Assembly: GCA_024398635.1 (NCBI GenBank)
Contig: JAKSIV010000006.1
Location: 31,769 to 95,768 of the forward strand
DNA length: 64,000 nt
Source: Bacteroidaceae bacterium
Lineage (GTDB): Bacteria; Bacteroidota; Bacteroidia; Bacteroidales; Bacteroidaceae
Direction of reading: 5' to 3'
A program made the position numbers and the translations under genes. Numbering within the stretch: the stretch's first letter is position 1; every line of letters begins with the position of its first letter. Shown one piece after another: positions 9,325 through 18,456 of the stretch. The notes beneath the pieces were generated by a model. That model worked only from the letters and a program-made list of their open reading frames with translations, was not told the DNA's origin and did not search any database.

Positions 9325-11566
9325 TACTTACTCCACCCGTTTTTTTTAGCGAGGCTGCCTTTACGACAGCCTCGTTTATTTGTGCCCTTACGGCGGCTGC
9401 GGTAAGACTGAGCCCGGTCTTGATGATAATGCGCCTTATATGCATATACTGTACTCTGGCTACCGGCGGCGCATCGGGACCAAGCACGTTCTCTGCGCCG
9501 AACTGCCGGGACAGAAGGTCTGCCAGAGCCGATGCGGCATTCTCTACAGACTCCGGCTCGGTTCCTTTTAGGGATACGGTAATCAGTCTGGTGTAGGGCG
9601 GATAACGGAATGCTCTACGCTCCTCCATCTGGATGTTGTAGAATCCAAGATAATCATGGCTGCGTACGGTTTCCAGTACGGGTGCATCGGGCTGGCGGGT
9701 CTGTATGATAACCTTTCCGGGTATCCCTTTGCGTCCTGCACGCCCGGCCACCTGAGCCATAAGCTGGAATGCGCGTTCGGTTGCCCTGAAATCGGGGTAA
9801 CTCATTATGGAGTCTGCCTCAAGTATTCCCACTACGCTCACCCTGTCAAAGTCAAGGCCTTTTGAAACCATCTGGGTTCCTATAAGGATATCGGTCCTGC
9901 ATTCCTGGAAATCAGACAGGATGGACTCATAGCCATTTTTGGCACTGTCCAGGTCAAGCCTGGCCACACGGGCTGCGGGAAACTCGCCGGCCACCTCCTC
10001 TTCTATGCGCTCGGTACCGAATCCGCGTCCTCTTAAAGATCTGCCTCCGCATGACGGGCAGGCAAGGGGAACCCTGTATTTGCGTCCGCAGTAATGGCAT
10101 CCGGCGGTATCGGTACTCTTGTGGAAGGTAAGGCTGACATCGCAGCAGTCACATTTCTGCACCCAGCCGCAGTCCGGACACTCCACCGTTCCGGAGTAGC
10201 CGCGTCGGTTGTGGAACAGTATAACCTGACGGCCGCTTTCCAGAGCATGCCGTATGGCATCGGTCAGGGCGGGCGAGAAAAGCCCCTTCATATATTTCAT
10301 GCGCCTTAGACGGGCGGTATCAACTATCTCTATCTCGGGCAGTTTCATGCCGCGGTATCTCTCGGTGAGCGTAACCAGACCGTACTTGCCGCTTAAGGCA
10401 TTGGAGTAACTCTCCATTGATGGGGTGGCGCTGCCCAAAAGGGTCTTGGCTCCGCAGATGGAGGCCAGCATTATGGCGGTATTGCGGCCCTGGTATCGCG
10501 GAGCGGGATCCTCCTGCTTGTAACTGGGCTCATGCTCCTCATCCACTATAATCAGTCCCGGATTCTGCAACGGAACCATTACGGCCGATCTGGCTCCCAG
10601 TATAAGTTTGTAGGGATTGGGACCGGTAAGGCGGTTCCATACCTCAACGCGTATATTGTCCCGGCAGCGCGAGTGCCATACGGTCATGTCATTGCCGAAC
10701 ACCTTTTGCAGACGGTGCATTATCTGTGTGGTGAGTGCAATCTCGGGCAGCAGATATAGAACCTGTTTGCCCTGGCTTATGTATTCTTTTATGAGATGTA
10801 TGTAAATTTCTGTTTTGCCGCTTGATGTAACACCGTGAAGAAGACATACGTTTTTGGTCTTGAATGACTCCTTTATCTGTTGTAGAGCCCTGTCCTGTGC
10901 CGGGCTGAGGGCAGGCGGCTCCTGCGTAACCCCGCAAAATACGGGCAGACGTCCCGTCTCCAGGTCATAACATTCCAGCAGACCGCTCTCCTCAAGACTG
11001 TGCAGGGCGGCCTGTGACTTGCCGTTTGACAGAGTCTTGCGGGATACCGGTGCGGGAACCTGCGGATTGTCATTGTATCCTGACAGTTCCAGATATCTCT
11101 CCAGCAGCTCTTTCTGCCTGACCGCGGTCTTGCCCAGGATGGATGACACTTGGACCGGAACCTGCTGCGGCATTGACGGTCCGGGTTTAACGAATACCTC
11201 CACGTGTGGCTTGTAGGGCTTGTCTGATGCGCTGCTGTCCGGTCTCAGACCTGACGGCAGGACAGCCTTCAAAACCTCGCCGGGCGGACACATGCAGTAT
11301 CCCGCCATCCATTCCATAAGACTAAGTTGTGACGGCAGTACCGCTGGACGCTGCTCATCCAGTATGCCCATAATCTCCTTTAAGGAGGTAGTATCCGGTT
11401 TTACGAAGTGAGTCCTGACTATTATGCCTGTAAGCCTGCGCCCCTTACCGAACGGGACATAAGCCCTTGCGCCGGGCACGGCGGTGCGGCGTAGCATTTC
11501 CGGAACCAGGTATGTGAACAACTGGTTGAGCGGAACGGGCAGTATTATGTCAGCGAAAAGAGGCAT
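9299..11566 (-). CDS. priA: Primosomal protein N' (replication restart helicase PriA)
   Basis: A 755-residue superfamily 2 helicase that reloads the replisome at stalled forks. Seen in order: an N-terminal 3'-DNA-binding domain (LFTYLVPEML, VPFGKGRRLTG), Walker A in LLHGVTSSGKTEIY, the DEEH box in IIVDEEHEPSYKQED, LLGSATPSMES, the eight-cysteine zinc module (CPDCGWVQKCDCCDVSL and CHYCGRKYRVPLACPSCGG), motif V/VI IGTQMVSKGLDF and QVAGRAGRKG. Length is standard. It sits just downstream of the terminator of the beta-barrel gene; the sequence TAATTTCG about 15 bases before the start may be a weak -7 box. Confidence 0.96.
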   Translation of the reverse strand: MPLFADIILPVPLNQLFTYLVPEMLRRTAVPGARAYVPFGKGRRLTGIIVRTHFVKPDTTSLKEIMGILDEQRPAVLPSQLSLMEWMAGYCMCPPGEVLKAVLPSGLRPDSSASDKPYKPHVEVFVKPGPSMPQQVPVQVSSILGKTAVRQKELLERYLELSGYNDNPQVPAPVSRKTLSNGKSQAALHSLEESGLLECYDLETGRLPVFCGVTQEPPALSPAQDRALQQIKESFKTKNVCLLHGVTSSGKTEIYIHLIKEYISQGKQVLYLLPEIALTTQIMHRLQKVFGNDMTVWHSRCRDNIRVEVWNRLTGPNPYKLILGARSAVMVPLQNPGLIIVDEEHEPSYKQEDPAPRYQGRNTAIMLASICGAKTLLGSATPSMESYSNALSGKYGLVTLTERYRGMKLPEIEIVDTARLRRMKYMKGLFSPALTDAIRHALESGRQVILFHNRRGYSGTVECPDCGWVQKCDCCDVSLTFHKSTDTAGCHYCGRKYRVPLACPSCGGRSLRGRGFGTERIEEEVAGEFPAARVARLDLDSAKNGYESILSDFQECRTDILIGTQMVSKGLDFDRVSVVGILEADSIMSYPDFRATERAFQLMAQVAGRAGRKGIPGKVIIQTRQPDAPVLETVRSHDYLGFYNIQMEERRAFRYPPYTRLITVSLKGTEPESVENAASALADLLSRQFGAENVLGPDAPPVARVQYMHIRRIIIKTGLSLTAAAVRAQINEAVVKAASLKKTGGVSITFDADPQ

Positions 11567-11580
11567 AGCGCGAAATTAAT

Positions 11581-11617
11581 AAAAAAGACCGGCTCCCAAG
11601 AGAGAACCGGTCTCAAT
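11581..11617 (-). terminator. Terminator of the outer-membrane beta-barrel gene
   Basis: On the minus strand a GACCGGTT...GCCGGTC stem is followed directly by TTTTTT. It lies between the barrel gene stop (11634) and the priA start (11566). Confidence 0.85.
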
Positions 11618-11633
11618 ATGTGACTCTTTATTA

Positions 11634-12266
11634 TCAGAATGTCCAGGTCAGTGAGAACTGGAGTGTGCTGGCCTTGATGTCAACGGGGTTGTGCTCCATT
11701 ACAGTACCCGGAGTGGGGCTCTCCTGCAGTTTGTAGGCACCCTCCTTTGATACGGGTATATTGTAGTTGATACCGGCCTGTATGTGGTTGATAAGCTTTA
11801 CACCGGCACCTACGTTGATGCTCCAGGTGCTCTTTTCAAGTGCAAACTCCTTAACCTCATCACCGTCGGCAAACTCCCTGTCCAGATCACCGATCTTGAA
11901 ATCGAACTCAGGACCTGCTGCAAAATATACGGCTGCAAAGTTGCCCAGTCCGAGTGAGTACTTGAGAGATACGGGGATAGCCAGTGACTGATTCTTCATG
12001 GTCTCCTCATCAGAGACCTCAAGACCTTTCTGTGAGTAGAGAAGTGATGCGTCAACACCTATACCTATGATAGGAATCTGAACCTCAGCCATAGGTCCTA
12101 CAAAGAAACCTGTATAACTGTCCTTGCTGGTTGCTGGTTTCTGACTTACCTCTGTAATGTCATTGTTTACCAGGTTAAGACCGCCGCGGATACCCCAACT
12201 GAACTGAGCCGATGCGGGAATGAATGAAAGCAGTGCGAGACCGCAAACTACTAATGCCTTTTTCAT
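11634..12266 (-). CDS. Outer-membrane beta-barrel protein (porin family, OMP_b-brl type)
   Basis: A 210-residue protein with a clear signal peptide (KKALVVCGLALLSFIPASAQ, cleavage after SAQ). The mature part alternates polar and hydrophobic residues as short beta-strands, begins with FSWGIRGGLN and ends in an aromatic residue (LQFSLTWTF), the usual OMP assembly signal. The pattern matches the small PF13568-like barrels of Bacteroidota. Specific function is unknown. It follows gldN in the same direction but has its own -7 box (12307-12314) and its own terminator, so it need not belong to the T9SS operon. Confidence 0.85.
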   Translation of the reverse strand: MKKALVVCGLALLSFIPASAQFSWGIRGGLNLVNNDITEVSQKPATSKDSYTGFFVGPMAEVQIPIIGIGVDASLLYSQKGLEVSDEETMKNQSLAIPVSLKYSLGLGNFAAVYFAAGPEFDFKIGDLDREFADGDEVKEFALEKSTWSINVGAGVKLINHIQAGINYNIPVSKEGAYKLQESPTPGTVMEHNPVDIKASTLQFSLTWTF

Positions 12267-12306
12267 ATTCGTAAAAAATTGATGGTTGTTAATCTTTTAT
12301 TGACCA

Positions 12307-12314
12307 CAAAGATA
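12307..12314 (-). promoter_or_regulatory. -7 box for the beta-barrel gene
   Basis: The minus strand reads TATCTTTG, an exact TAnnTTTG match, about 40 bases upstream of the barrel start and just past the gldN stop. Confidence 0.55.
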
Positions 12315-12328
12315 AACAATCTTTTTGA

Positions 12329-13336
12329 TTAGTGTACCGATAGGCGTTCTCCGCTTGAAGCCTGGCGTGGAGCACGGGGTGCGCGGGGAGCCTTCTCTTT
12401 TTTCTCCTTAGGCTGCTTGGGCTCTTTCTGTTTTTTGTCAGAGGTGTTATCCTTTGCATTCTCCTCTGTCATCTCCTGTGTATCGGCCTCACTCCACAGA
12501 CCGTTCTGGAAATCCTTCAACTGCTTTTCAATGCGGGCCCTTTCAGCCTGCAGTTCCTCATCAGTCTCGCAGTAATCAGAGAGGGGAACGTTTCTCAGAT
12601 TGGATGTCTTGTAAATGTCACCGTCATACTGACGCATTACAAAGTAATCGTCCAGTGACATGTTGCTGGTGTTGTTGTAACTGCTGGTCATTACCTGAGT
12701 CTGTCCCAGATAGGGGCTTATCTCATCATAATTGAGCCAGAACATAGGATATGCGGTGGGCTTGTCGCCGTAACCGCCTTGCATCAGGACAGGGCAGATG
12801 GCAGTCACCTTGATCTGATAATTGGACAGTTTGTCCAGATAATGGCTCTCCTTGATGTAATACTTGCCGATGTCGCGGCTGGGTATATCTATTATATACT
12901 TGCCTTTCTCATCTTTCTTGTAGTCGATATAAAACTTGTCAAGAATGCTCTCCAGATCAATCTCATTATCCGGAGTAAACAACTCGTTACCGTCCAGACG
13001 ATACTCATATGCCTTTATCTTACCGTCCTGAATGAGGCTAAGAATCAGCGTAAAGAAGTTGACACGGTCACCCAGAGGTTCCTCGGGATAATAGAGAGCG
13101 GCGTTTTTCTCCTTCTGGAGATCCAGTTCACGGTAAATGTCACGTCTCCATGTAAGATCGGTAGGCATGGCGGTTTGGGCTGTATATTGTGAACGGGCAC
13201 GTTCTGACAGGGTTACTGCCGTGGGGCTCTTTTCTGCCTCTTTCTGAGCCTGCTGTTCCTGCAGTCTGCGTGTGGGCTGTGCACCCGCACCGGTTACTGC
13301 CAGCATTGTAAGAAACAAAAGAACAATCTTTTTCAT
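12329..13336 (-). CDS. gldN: Type IX secretion system ring protein GldN/PorN
   Basis: A 335-residue periplasmic protein with a signal peptide (KKIVLLFLTMLAVTGAGAQ). The conserved GldN core is plain: TWRRDIYRELDLQKEKNAALYYPEEP, NFFTLILSLIQDGKIKAYEY, VTAICPVLMQGGYGDKPTAYPMFWLNY and the SLDDYFVMRQYDGDIYK segment. In Flavobacterium and Porphyromonas, GldN/PorN with GldK/PorK forms the large periplasmic ring of the T9SS. The tail (about residues 285-335) is Lys/Glu/Pro/Ala-rich low complexity and probably disordered. It is last gene of the porP-gldKLMN run; 21 bases separate it from gldM. Confidence 0.94.
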   Translation of the reverse strand: MKKIVLLFLTMLAVTGAGAQPTRRLQEQQAQKEAEKSPTAVTLSERARSQYTAQTAMPTDLTWRRDIYRELDLQKEKNAALYYPEEPLGDRVNFFTLILSLIQDGKIKAYEYRLDGNELFTPDNEIDLESILDKFYIDYKKDEKGKYIIDIPSRDIGKYYIKESHYLDKLSNYQIKVTAICPVLMQGGYGDKPTAYPMFWLNYDEISPYLGQTQVMTSSYNNTSNMSLDDYFVMRQYDGDIYKTSNLRNVPLSDYCETDEELQAERARIEKQLKDFQNGLWSEADTQEMTEENAKDNTSDKKQKEPKQPKEKKEKAPRAPRAPRQASSGERLSVH

Positions 13337-13357
13337 ATCGTTTTCTCCTTCTTTTTA

Positions 13358-14935
13358 TCAGTTGATAATAACCTCAAGGGCTGTGTTGAGCTGACGCTCT
13401 ATACCGTCAGGACCGATAGCCTTGACACGTTGTATATAGAAACGCTTGCCGCGTCCCAACTGGTCAAACACCCTCTTCTGCCGGTTTGAGAAACGCGTTC
13501 CGTCCGATATCTCGGGAACTGCGTTACCGCTGTTGTCAAAGAATGTGGTCTCAAAGCTTATTACACGGAATCCTATGTTGAGCAGACCGTCATCAATGGC
13601 GGCTACTATACCGTCGGCAGCCTGCAGATTCTTCTTGGAGATAGGTGTACCGCCTCCGCGGTAACGCTGTGTGTTGCCATTCTCGTCCTTGTACTCTATG
13701 AACGGGGTAGGATCGGGCAGCTGGCGAACACGGAATGCATATTCACCCATGCTCTGCTGGCGTCCCTCCTGATTGGCTGTCACGGCAATCACCACATCCT
13801 GACCTACGTTTGTGGGCTTGCAGATAAATGCGTTACCGCTGCGTGTCAGACTGCCGCCTCCGTTCTTGAGTCGGGCCGATATCATGTTGCTGGGTACACC
13901 GGGTACTGATATGCTTATAGGATTGTCATATCCGGCATAGAGCACGTTCATCATTGTAGCCGATACGGTTGCAAGCGGTGATACCACCGAGTAATTCTGA
14001 TTGAAGTCACGGCGTATGATGCCGTTGCCGGAGTTGAGCTCCATATAGCCTGAAAGGGTGTAGTCTCCGGTCTTTGTTGCAGGTATTTCATACCAGCCGT
14101 CTTCAGAGTCAATCTTCTTGCCGTCAATATAGATGGCGGGACGTGCGGTAGAGTCAACGGCTGCCATGATGATCTGTGCCTTGAAGCTGTTGCCCTGAAC
14201 CACGTTCTGTGACGTGGGTATCACGTATGCGTTGATGGCATTTACACGCAGGTCACCTATGTCGATGTTGTTGACCAGTGTGTGCAGCACTTCACCCTCG
14301 GCATAACGTACATCGTTCTGCAGTTTGGTGAGCATGGTAATGGCTGCGGCTACAGGCATGTTCTCGTAGTTATACTCCTGCCAGTTCTTGCCTAAAGAAC
14401 CTACCTTGAGAGGCACCTCGGTGCTGAAGTTGTTGCTTATGATCTCTCTCTGGGTGGGATCGTTGACCATCTCAAGGATCTTTTCGCGGTAGTTGTTGAT
14501 GGCATCAAACAGCATGCCGCCCTTTCCGCGTGTGGGGTGAAGCATGACCTGAGTGGCTGCCTCCAGATCCTCACGGTTGTGGATGTTGTTCACATCGGCA
14601 TCCTTACCGTCTGCCTCAATCGCGATGAGTTTCTTGAGTTCATCGGCAAAATTGAAAAGCGAGTCAGATATCTGTTTTACGTAGAGTGCCTTGCTGTACC
14701 ATTCACCTGCTTTTTCATGGTTCATGGAGTCAGCGGCGGCAAACTCACGGTAAGCCTTTTCATTCTGGAGCGTGGCGTTGGCAGTACTCTTGCTCAGACT
14801 TTCCTCCACCATGCTGAAACCGTTGAGCACGTCCGATGATACGTTCATGGCAAGCATCGCCAGAAGGACGATGTACATGAGGTTGATCATCTTCTGACGC
14901 GCCGATGGCGGTCTCTGTATTGTCTTTCTCTTCAT
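13358..14935 (-). CDS. gldM: Type IX secretion/gliding motor protein GldM/PorM
   Basis: A 525-residue inner-membrane protein with a short cytoplasmic N-terminus, one transmembrane helix (about residues 16-33, INLMYIVLLAMLAMN) and a long periplasmic part made of four domains in solved homologues. GldM and GldL form the proton-driven motor that powers T9SS export. Seen: the RQKMINLMYIVLLAMLAMN start typical of the family and immunoglobulin-like beta-rich segments after residue 220 (AYVIPTSQNVVQGNSFKA, ISISVPGVPSNMISARLKNGGG). Length is normal. It starts 6 bases after gldL ends. Confidence 0.94.
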   Translation of the reverse strand: MKRKTIQRPPSARQKMINLMYIVLLAMLAMNVSSDVLNGFSMVEESLSKSTANATLQNEKAYREFAAADSMNHEKAGEWYSKALYVKQISDSLFNFADELKKLIAIEADGKDADVNNIHNREDLEAATQVMLHPTRGKGGMLFDAINNYREKILEMVNDPTQREIISNNFSTEVPLKVGSLGKNWQEYNYENMPVAAAITMLTKLQNDVRYAEGEVLHTLVNNIDIGDLRVNAINAYVIPTSQNVVQGNSFKAQIIMAAVDSTARPAIYIDGKKIDSEDGWYEIPATKTGDYTLSGYMELNSGNGIIRRDFNQNYSVVSPLATVSATMMNVLYAGYDNPISISVPGVPSNMISARLKNGGGSLTRSGNAFICKPTNVGQDVVIAVTANQEGRQQSMGEYAFRVRQLPDPTPFIEYKDENGNTQRYRGGGTPISKKNLQAADGIVAAIDDGLLNIGFRVISFETTFFDNSGNAVPEISDGTRFSNRQKRVFDQLGRGKRFYIQRVKAIGPDGIERQLNTALEVIIN

Positions 14936-14941
14936 ACTTCC

Positions 14942-15640
14942 TTACTTGGCTCCCATCTGGGAATTCACCTTCATTGCTTCTACCATTCGTGCATAGACGC
15001 GGTTGAGTTCTTCAATCTGGTCCACCATCTGGCGTGTCTGCTCGTTGACCTTCTCAATGTTCTCCATCTGGGTGCTGGCCGACTTCAGGTGCATCTGATA
15101 GAATGTGTTGATGCTTATGAGGTTGCGTGAAAGTTGCTCAATCTCCTCGGAGCTCTGTTCCATGCGCTCTGAGTGACGGCACATCTGTTCCATCTTGAGT
15201 GTCAGGTCATGAACGCGGGCTATATAGTCCTGTGTAATATTCTCCACACCGTCAATATTGAGCGGGCTGGCACCATCGGTTGCTACAGGAGCCTGAGCAG
15301 TTGTCTGAACGGGGGTCTGCTGTGCGGGTGCACCTACAGTACCGTTTATAATGATGTTTCCGCGTACACGAGTGCCTTCATAATCATCCTCTTCATCGGC
15401 TTCCTGATTGGGAATGAACGGCTTCTCAAAACCTGAAATGAAGAACACCAGTACCTCTGTGCCCATACCTATGAACAGCATCAGGTTGGCGCCCTTGATG
15501 TGAGTCAGTTTGAAAAGTGCACCCAGGATAACCACAGCTGCACCCCAGCTGTAGAGATAATTCAGCAGGATTCTGCCCTTGGGTGAATCCAGATAGTCCT
15601 GTATCTTGGTCAGAAGACCTTTCTTCTCAGTATTTTCCAT
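14942..15640 (-). CDS. gldL: Type IX secretion/gliding motor protein GldL/PorL
   Basis: A 232-residue protein with two transmembrane helices (about residues 27-45 and 52-70) followed by a cytoplasmic coiled-coil-rich tail. A glutamate inside the second helix (Glu62, in GMGTEVLVFF) matches the proton-path residue of the GldL motor. The tail holds a Gln/Thr/Pro-rich linker (about 105-125) and heptad-like helices such as MEQMCRHSERMEQSSEEIEQ. GldL forms the pentameric stator around the GldM dimer. It lies between gldK and gldM with short gaps, as in other Bacteroidales. Confidence 0.94.
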   Translation of the reverse strand: MENTEKKGLLTKIQDYLDSPKGRILLNYLYSWGAAVVILGALFKLTHIKGANLMLFIGMGTEVLVFFISGFEKPFIPNQEADEEDDYEGTRVRGNIIINGTVGAPAQQTPVQTTAQAPVATDGASPLNIDGVENITQDYIARVHDLTLKMEQMCRHSERMEQSSEEIEQLSRNLISINTFYQMHLKSASTQMENIEKVNEQTRQMVDQIEELNRVYARMVEAMKVNSQMGAK

Positions 15641-15658
15641 ATCAAGTCAATTTCAATG

Positions 15659-17098
15659 TTATCTGCGGCCCTTTGAACTACCGGCGGTGCCTACCTGTGT
15701 GCGTACGCAACGGAAACCTATGTATGAGCGCTGCTCATTCTGGTATTCGTATGTACGCCATGATGATTCGATGAATTTCTCGGGATCTTTCCATGAACCT
15801 CCGCGGACAGCTTTACGCTTCATGTAATAAGGATCCTCGACAGATGCATTGTAGTAAAGTTCCGGGTTCATGTCGTTCATCTGGAGAATACCAGCCTCGG
15901 TGTAGGTGGTTGATGTCCATTCTGCAACATTGCCGGCCATATCGTAAAGTCCGTGTGAGTTGGGCTTGTATGAACCCACCTTGGTTGTGATGAGGCTACC
16001 GTCCTTGGTGTAGTTACCACGCTCGGGCTTGAAGTTTGCATAGTAGCAGCCGTCATCATCCTTTGAACCGGTTGATTTCCAGGGATAACGGTTGTTCTCA
16101 CGTCCGCGTGCGGCGAATTCCCACTCTGCCTCGGTGGGCAGGCGGTAACGCTGTATGTACTTGGCTTGGGCGCCAAGGCCTGCCAACAGATACTCTGTAC
16201 GCCATGCGCAGAATGCGTTGGCCTGCTCCCAGCTAACTCCCACTACGGGGTAGTCATTATAGTTGGGATGGTTGAAATAGAGACGCATGTATGTCTCGTT
16301 GTTGGCGTTCGGGAAATCATTTACCCAGCATGTGGTATCGGGGAAAACGTTCACGATATAGGTGTTGACAAAATCAAACAGGCTGCTGAGCTCCCTGTTG
16401 ATGGTCTTGCGTACTATGTTGCCGTTCTCGTCGATATATGCGGTATCCTTGGATATCATCACTTTCTCCTTTGAGGGCTCCTGGTCGGTGTTGCGGAACC
16501 TGTCGTTGGGGTCAAGCTGATTCTTGCGCAGTGCAGCCTGAGTGTAATCGAACAACTCGTAACGGTAGTTGAGTTGCTTGATGTCCAGCATTCTTTCACC
16601 GGTTATAGGATGCGTGTAATAGAGACTCTCGATAGCTCTTTGCTGATCCTCGTTGGGCTTCTTCCATGGAATAGGCTTGCTCCAGTTGAGATGCGGAGTC
16701 ACGGGTTCGCCGTATTTATCCTCGGTAATCAGGTATGAGTCGTCACCGCCGTAAGCGGGATCGGCCAGACGCATGCGGATGATGGAGTCACGTACCCAGT
16801 TTACAAACTGACGGTACTTGGCGTTTGAAACCTCTTTTTCATCCATCCAGAATGATTCTACCGATATCTCTTTTGTGGGAGCGTTCGAACCCCACAGGCT
16901 GTCGTTACCTTCCTCGCCTATCTTAAGAGATCCTCTCTTGACAAGCACCATTCCGTACGGTACCGGCTCGCGCAGTGCCGCCTGGGAAGATCCTGTCACC
17001 TCACCGCCGTTAGCGCCGGCATAGCCGCTGCTTGTGCAGGACTGTGTCAGGGCCGAAACGACCAGGAGACCGGTCAGAACAATGTTTCTCAGTTTCAT
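15659..17098 (-). CDS. gldK: Type IX secretion lipoprotein GldK/PorK
   Basis: A 479-residue lipoprotein: signal peptide with a lipobox ending at Cys21 (SALTQSC). The rest is a formylglycine-generating-enzyme-like (SUMF1) fold: MVLVKRGSLKIGEEGND, FWMDEKEVSNAKYRQFV, the VGVSWEQANAFCAWR motif, RLPTEAEWEFAARG, YDMAGNVAEWTST, AVRGGSWKDP and the terminal YIGFRCVRT. GldK is not catalytic; with GldN it forms the ring beneath the outer membrane. It starts 10 bases after porP ends. Confidence 0.95.
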   Translation of the reverse strand: MKLRNIVLTGLLVVSALTQSCTSSGYAGANGGEVTGSSQAALREPVPYGMVLVKRGSLKIGEEGNDSLWGSNAPTKEISVESFWMDEKEVSNAKYRQFVNWVRDSIIRMRLADPAYGGDDSYLITEDKYGEPVTPHLNWSKPIPWKKPNEDQQRAIESLYYTHPITGERMLDIKQLNYRYELFDYTQAALRKNQLDPNDRFRNTDQEPSKEKVMISKDTAYIDENGNIVRKTINRELSSLFDFVNTYIVNVFPDTTCWVNDFPNANNETYMRLYFNHPNYNDYPVVGVSWEQANAFCAWRTEYLLAGLGAQAKYIQRYRLPTEAEWEFAARGRENNRYPWKSTGSKDDDGCYYANFKPERGNYTKDGSLITTKVGSYKPNSHGLYDMAGNVAEWTSTTYTEAGILQMNDMNPELYYNASVEDPYYMKRKAVRGGSWKDPEKFIESSWRTYEYQNEQRSYIGFRCVRTQVGTAGSSKGRR

Positions 17099-17108
17099 TG
17101 TATATCAA

Positions 17109-18068
17109 TTATAAATACCTTACACTTTTATGTACGTTTCTTCCTTTCTTGAAGAAATCCACATCGGTTTGCCAGCTTACCACCAGGTCGTGACTGCCTT
17201 TGAGTGCACCTACGCCGCTTGTGTAGAACTCATATGCATAACCAATGAGAACGTCTTTCACCTTGCCGCCCACCATTGCCGTAAACGATATTCCCGGACT
17301 GTAGGTTACTCCTGCGTACAGGAGGGTTTCATCAAATTGGTAAGAAGTTCTTACCGAAAGATCCACCCTGTAGAAATCCAGGTCGCTCTGCACAAAGATG
17401 CATGGCTGTACCGATAATAACGGATTTCTGAGTCCGATATTGCATCCTCCGTTCAAATATAGGGTAGGTTTGATATTCATTTCGATGTTTTTTCCCTGTG
17501 TCTTGCCGAATTCCACATGCGGAAAATTGAGATGTTGCGCCGAAGCGCCGACCCACCAGTCTCCTATCACGTACAGGAGTCCGGCACCCAGATCGCCTGC
17601 GGTACCGCGCTCGTTTCCTGTAGGAAATGCGGGGTCATTGGGGGTTTCCATCTTAAGTCCGCCTCCGTTAAACTCTTCGGACATGACACCTGCCTGAACG
17701 CCTACATTCATCCATCCCTGTCCTACACCTATTTTATACGCGTAATCAAACAGGAGGCGGCGGTTGGTAAAGAGGCCCAATGTCTCATTGAGCATGCTCA
17801 CACCGACCGAATTCCTGTATTTTCCGAACGGAACCGGCATGTTTGCTCCGATGAACATCGTTACGGGAGCATGGGTGTAGCCTGCCATCTGCATGGAGAG
17901 TGAACCCACCACATTTGTCCTTTGGTTGCGGTTCATTGCGGCAGGGTTATAGAAGTTCTCCACTTCAAGGAAATGGGTAAAGTGCGCATCTGTCTGAGCC
18001 TGCACTCGGGCAGACAAAGCCAAACACGCAAACAATAATATGAAAACGTGACGTTTCATCGTGTTCAT
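17109..18068 (-). CDS. porP: PorP/SprF-family type IX secretion outer-membrane protein
   Basis: About 319 residues with a signal peptide (MKRHVFILLFACLALSARVQAQ) and the PorP/SprF signature: HFTHFLEVENFYNPAAMN near the N-terminus, then a 14-strand-type barrel with GVSMLNETLGLF, FDYAYKIGVGQGWMNVGVQAG and the C-terminal LIGYAYEFYTSGVG. PorP anchors T9SS components at the outer membrane. Starts at 18068 (MNTMKRH) or 18059 (MKRH) both give a proper signal peptide; an in-frame ATG at 18086 adds nine residues without benefit. It is first in the porP-gldKLMN operon and divergent from rpsU. Confidence 0.9.
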   Translation of the reverse strand: MNTMKRHVFILLFACLALSARVQAQTDAHFTHFLEVENFYNPAAMNRNQRTNVVGSLSMQMAGYTHAPVTMFIGANMPVPFGKYRNSVGVSMLNETLGLFTNRRLLFDYAYKIGVGQGWMNVGVQAGVMSEEFNGGGLKMETPNDPAFPTGNERGTAGDLGAGLLYVIGDWWVGASAQHLNFPHVEFGKTQGKNIEMNIKPTLYLNGGCNIGLRNPLLSVQPCIFVQSDLDFYRVDLSVRTSYQFDETLLYAGVTYSPGISFTAMVGGKVKDVLIGYAYEFYTSGVGALKGSHDLVVSWQTDVDFFKKGRNVHKSVRYL

Positions 18069-18100
18069 CAACCTAATTAACGGCAAAAATTGTTCATTAT

Positions 18101-18132
18101 TTTTGCTCTTGATGAAATTTTATCTAATTTTG
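18101..18132 (+). promoter_or_regulatory. rpsU promoter (-33 and -7)
   Basis: TTTTG at 18101-18105 and TAATTTTG at 18125-18132 are 19 bases apart, matching the Bacteroidota TTTG-N19-TAnnTTTG promoter. A leader of about 48 bases then precedes the rpsU ATG at 18187. Confidence 0.65.
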
Positions 18133-18186
18133 CGCCGCTTATTCCCTAAGAAAAAGTCAGAACTAAATAAAAATAAAGAACTTAAA

Positions 18187-18378
18187 ATGATCATTGTTCC
18201 CGTTAAGGAGGGTGAGAACATAGAGCGCGCCCTCAAGAAATTCAAGAGAAAGTATGAAAAGACCGGTGTGGTTAAGGAGCTCCGCCGTCGTCAGCAGTTT
18301 GACAAACCTTCAGAACTGAAGCGTCTCAAGATGGAGCACGCTATCTACGTTCAGAAACTGCAGCAGAACGAAGAGTAA
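18187..18378 (+). CDS. rpsU: 30S ribosomal protein S21
   Basis: A 63-residue basic protein beginning MIIVPVKEGENIERALKKFKRK and ending KLQQNEE, the standard S21 sequence and length. The start at 18187 is chosen because the upstream frame (to 18061) is non-conserved leader sequence. In Bacteroidota S21 is one of the proteins proposed to help hide the anti-Shine-Dalgarno end of 16S rRNA, which fits the weak ribosome sites in this window. A hairpin separates it from xerC. Confidence 0.95.
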   Translation: MIIVPVKEGENIERALKKFKRKYEKTGVVKELRRRQQFDKPSELKRLKMEHAIYVQKLQQNEE

Positions 18379-18420
18379 AAAAAGCCGGCAGTTCTTGCTT
18401 TTTGGTTTTTTCTTTCATAT

Positions 18421-18453
18421 ATTCGTCACTGAATCCGTTCAGCGACGAATTTT
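18421..18453 (+). terminator. Hairpin between rpsU and xerC (terminator or attenuator)
   Basis: ATTCGTC-A-CTGAA pairs with TTCAG-C-GACGAAT (13 pairs with one mismatch, loop TCCG), followed by TTTTG. It ends 4 bases before the xerC ATG at 18457, so it probably ends most rpsU transcripts, lowers xerC expression, or both. Confidence 0.65.
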
Positions 18454-18456
18454 GTT

